From Elusimicrobiota bacterium (GTDB lineage Bacteria; Elusimicrobiota; Endomicrobiia; Endomicrobiales; Endomicrobiaceae), in assembly GCA_031287735.1 (NCBI GenBank), contig JAITSO010000019.1:1-48313 (forward strand): a stretch of DNA of 48,313 nt. Direction: 5' to 3'. The first letter of the stretch is position 1, and each line of letters opens with the position of its first letter. The position numbers and the translations under genes are program-made. This document shows positions 47,001-48,313 of the stretch, one piece after another. The notes beneath the pieces were generated by a model, which was not told the DNA's origin, searched no databases, and was given only the letters and a program-made list of their open reading frames with translations.

Positions 47001-47440
47001 AAATCTACCCTGACAAAAAGTACATTTCAATGGTTGATAGCATTGTAGCCGTATTAGGTTACCCAAAGCGTCCTGAGAACGTAAAAGATTACACTTATTC
47101 TAAAATTCACCTTTTGCATCAACCTATTGACGCAATGTCTACTGGTTCTGTTTTAAAAAACCGGCAGGAGGTTTTAAGTTTTTTGCGTTTCCATAAAGAG
47201 GAAGAGCGGTATGTTCCCGATAAAATAGAAAAAGGAGATAGTAACGAATTGCAAAAGTTGTCAAAAGCCATTGATATTTGGTTAAAATCTCAAATAGAAC
47301 CAACCGCAATTGGCGGTATTAGAAATTTATTTTCAGACAGCACAAATCTACAAACCACTTCGCCAGAACAAAAAAAAATAGAAGAAGAATTCAAAGCAAA
47401 AAATTTTGATTTAATTACGTGGACTATAATTACGAAATAG
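44072..47440 (+). CDS. PLD-SNF2 helicase fusion, possible restriction/defence protein
   Basis: This 1122-residue protein has an N-terminal phospholipase-D-like part with a single HxK motif (His114, Lys116, in HAKTYIY, then GSSNLTDAGLG), followed by an SNF2/superfamily 2 helicase: Walker A ADAVGLGKTW (about residue 274-284), DESH box (365-368), LSATP motif III, a charged coiled insert (about 600-700), and helicase C motifs ending QRMGRIDRIG (about 846-855). Such PLD-helicase fusions are common in restriction-modification and phage-defence islands. It stands alone on its strand; no methylase or nuclease is seen in the window, though the gene entering at 48313 could be a partner. Confidence 0.85.
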   Translation: MLLDNKTQSDGKPFKVVDFLKQNAGQGELNLVTAFFSVNVLALLHDKLSCIEKFKMVLGKLSQQDMLSDKIIDLLVQDLSIDNSLSLSCCAKRAIDFLKQDKVEIKTVERNFCHAKTYIYKDSDIRKCFHIIGSSNLTDAGLGMHDSSNIELNTATYSANNDWKEAQFWFENLWKNTALEKIEMPDKTKISAKQHIIDMLFNMCKQYSPKDLYYKVLYELFKTDLLSLSKDADFNAEIQHLKETVIYKTLYPYQQSGVISLIAMLQKHNGAILADAVGLGKTWTALAVMKYFQSKGYTVILFCPKKLENNWRQYKGQNSRFEKDEIDYIVRYHSDLQDERLDVVHYPDFPLSKICRKQKLLIVIDESHNLRNDKSSRYKYFVDKILQPQKANNDVKILQLSATPINNKLLDIRNQFKLISRGQDDGFNEKLQIKSLESLFRIAQKDYVDWINTYNHKISDFIEKLPEKFFHLTDSLIVARTRRLIETKFGTMRFPKKEKPINEYIAPENIGNLKTFDDILDAIKVDMTAYRPSNYIEERKHARSVLEDEVKRESFLVRMMYILLIKRLESSWHSFKITVEKILESHKNALNKVNMFIEKEEESYIDDELDENDRENLQDSATELPIEENFELGKRNPIKLSQITEIKKFQEDLKKDTDKLQKLQKNLEVFESEFNENISKTNDVKFERLIKIIKEKEKQENKKILIFTVYSDTANFLYKELKKRNFKNLGFVSGNQSETFDGYSGKKFEIILERFAPYTKLYNEKDWSALYEKHFNDDKYFVDGKWKVSYDKWLEAIEKHDAETLEKIRKPIDVLISTDCLSEGQNLQDCDMVVNYDIHWNPVRLIQRMGRIDRIGSPNKSIKGINFWPAKGYEGYLNLKTRVENRMAIMTLAGTELDNNLTPEFKEIVKENPLISEQTQKMLQQMQLTWDDIEDNQETLGLSDLSLEQFRQDLFEFFKQKEDFFKQMPNGIFSGFKIYPDKKYISMVDSIVAVLGYPKRPENVKDYTYSKIHLLHQPIDAMSTGSVLKNRQEVLSFLRFHKEEERYVPDKIEKGDSNELQKLSKAIDIWLKSQIEPTAIGGIRNLFSDSTNLQTTSPEQKKIEEEFKAKNFDLITWTIITK

Positions 47441-47518
47441 GCGAAAACATTAGACATTTTCTGCTATTTTAACTATCCCAACTTCTTTGAGTCCGTTGTC
47501 AAAAATGTAAGTTCGTCC

Positions 47519-47621
47519 TTAATTCCCACTTTTTTGAAGGGGGACACTTGTAAAGTGCGGGGGTTTTAAAACCCCCGGCCGTGCGAAGCCCGACCACCCC
47601 CTTTAAAAAAGTGGGAATTAA
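47519..47621. repeat. GC-rich palindromic element with nested hairpins
   Basis: Outer inverted repeats of 25 bp (47519-47543 and 47597-47621, one mismatch, ends TTAATTCCCAC/GTGGGAATTAA) enclose a 20-bp perfect palindrome (CGGGGGTTTTAAAACCCCCG, 47558-47577) and a small CACTT-GTA-AAGTG hairpin (47545-47557). The element is much richer in GC than its surroundings. No transposase gene is present. It resembles a REP/MITE-type intergenic repeat and could also end the helicase transcript. Confidence 0.8.
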
Positions 47622-47779
47622 AGTCAACGTAGTAAACGGACCGACTGACACATATCAGACGCTACCTGCAAGGAAATGTGTACAACTGCTAAGCCTTGCA
47701 AAACGACTGTACTTAGAAAAATCTGAAACTAAAGACCATTTCGCTTTTTGAAAGAAAGATGATTACAAACAGCAGTCAG

Positions 47780-48085
47780 CTATTCCACCTTTTTAAAGCA
47801 CAGCTGAGCCGTAAATATTCGTCTTTAATTCCCACTTCTTATGTGGTGTGCGGATTTGCCGCTAATCCCACTTTTTTTAAAGACCGGTATAGCAGCTGTA
47901 TTGGCTTTAATTCCACCTTTCCCTTGTGGCCGTCACGTTGTTGCCTTTAATTCCCACTTTCTTTCCCTTTCAGGTCGGTCATTTGCTGTTATTCCCACTT
48001 TTCTAAAAGGGTGTGGTGCTGGTTTGCCGGAAATTCCACCTTTTTTAAAGGGGGTGGGCGCCACGGCGGCCGGGGGTTTTAAAAT
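47780..48085. repeat. Degenerate tandem array, period about 41 bp, related to the palindromic element
   Basis: Seven copies of an ATTCCCACTTTTTTAAAG-like core, with CCCAC or CCACC at 47785, 47831, 47867, 47913, 47953, 47994 and 48036, are spaced 46, 36, 46, 40, 41 and 42 bp. The intervals share a GTGG-x-GC-rich and TTTGCCG segment. The core equals the left arm of the palindrome at 47519, and the array ends in GGCCGGGGGTTTTAAAA, shared with that element's centre. Frames across it read IPxFLKG again and again, but it is not called as coding. Confidence 0.75.
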
Positions 48086-48152
48086 CTAAAATTTACCCAG
48101 TATCAACAAAACCAACGACGCTAATAGAAATAAACAAAAACCCATAAAAAAA

Positions 48153-48313
48153 CTACCGACTTTGTTCCACAACACCATTTATTTTTAGCTTTATCGTTTC
48201 TATATTTTCCAACCCATCATTATCAACAACTTTTACAGCTATATTATGTGTTCCAGTTTTTAGAGAAACCGTTTGCTTTCCGTCTTTGTCAATAAATATC
48301 GAAGGCTTAAAAC
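48153..48313 (-). CDS. 3' end of a gene with an Ig-like/strand-rich C terminus (partial)
   Basis: The reverse strand is open from the window edge to a TAG at 48153-48155, giving the last 52 residues of a protein. The sequence (ending GVVEQSR, with GTHNIAVKVVDNDG and IETIKLKING) has the alternating strand pattern of an Ig-like or PKD-like domain. The rest lies outside the window, so no function can be assigned. The gene converges on the helicase, with the repeat array in between. A tail of this kind could belong to a modification enzyme or a surface protein; I cannot decide. Confidence 0.6.
   Translation of the reverse strand, partial: FKPSIFIDKDGKQTVSLKTGTHNIAVKVVDNDGLENIETIKLKINGVVEQSR

Noticed and set aside
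47780-48085. Possible CRISPR array (repeats spaced ~41 bp)
   Set aside because: The repeats are degenerate, spacing varies from 36 to 46 bp, the intervals are themselves partly conserved, and there are no cas genes. It is a tandem derivative of the palindromic element.
47841-48089. Open frame across the repeat array (82 codons, IPxFLKG repeats)
   Set aside because: No ribosome site, and it exists only because the repeat lacks stops in this frame; the repeat period is not a multiple of three.

Overview
The window is a low-GC chromosomal segment from a diderm (Gram-negative-type) bacterium. The cell-envelope genes show this: a signal-peptide autotransporter, a TolC-family outer-membrane factor, an RND pump, a TamB-like protein, MltD and MltG lytic transglycosylases, a lipoprotein and RseP. 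The protein style, low GC and gene set suggest Elusimicrobiota, perhaps Endomicrobium. That placement is an inference from general resemblance and was not tested by a search. Most genes are intact, but several loci look trimmed, as in a genome undergoing reduction.

Layout. Positions 1-36 are the 3' end of a 5S rRNA with its terminator. Next is a forward block: an outer-membrane barrel protein, accA and fba (380-3135). A reverse block follows: tRNA-Lys, tRNA-Leu, tig and clpP (5411-3269), plus a small lipoprotein (5948-5625). A tightly overlapping forward operon (6276-11625) encodes a flippase-like membrane protein, a WecA/MraY-like phosphoglycosyltransferase, an FAD-dependent oxidoreductase, a patatin and a TPR protein, and is probably for envelope glycan or lipid work. 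Then come tRNA-Ser, a DciA-like DUF721 gene, dnaN with an unusual AT-rich upstream region, and a shortened mltG, all reverse (11784-13769). A POMP-like autotransporter (14691-18113) faces clpB (20876-18273).

A tetR-tolC-RND operon with a clear operator/promoter runs from 20957 to 26373 and continues into a U32 peptidase gene. It has no periplasmic adaptor gene. A long reverse stretch (43770-27665) holds mltD, a 33-codon ORF resembling the membrane anchor of CdaR/YbbR, glmM, pdxJ, coaX, a tamB-like gene, a sugar-type ABC ATPase, malic enzyme, rseP, an ABC-F ATPase and ribF. The right end carries a PLD-SNF2 helicase fusion typical of defence or restriction loci, a GC-rich palindromic element, a degenerate tandem array with a period near 41 bp, and the 3' end of a reverse-strand gene that leaves the window.

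The points most worth a second look are a ClpP with Asn at the catalytic Asp position, the CdaR-anchor micro-ORF fused by overlap to glmM, the efflux operon lacking an adaptor, the dnaN upstream region, and the helicase/repeat region at the right end.
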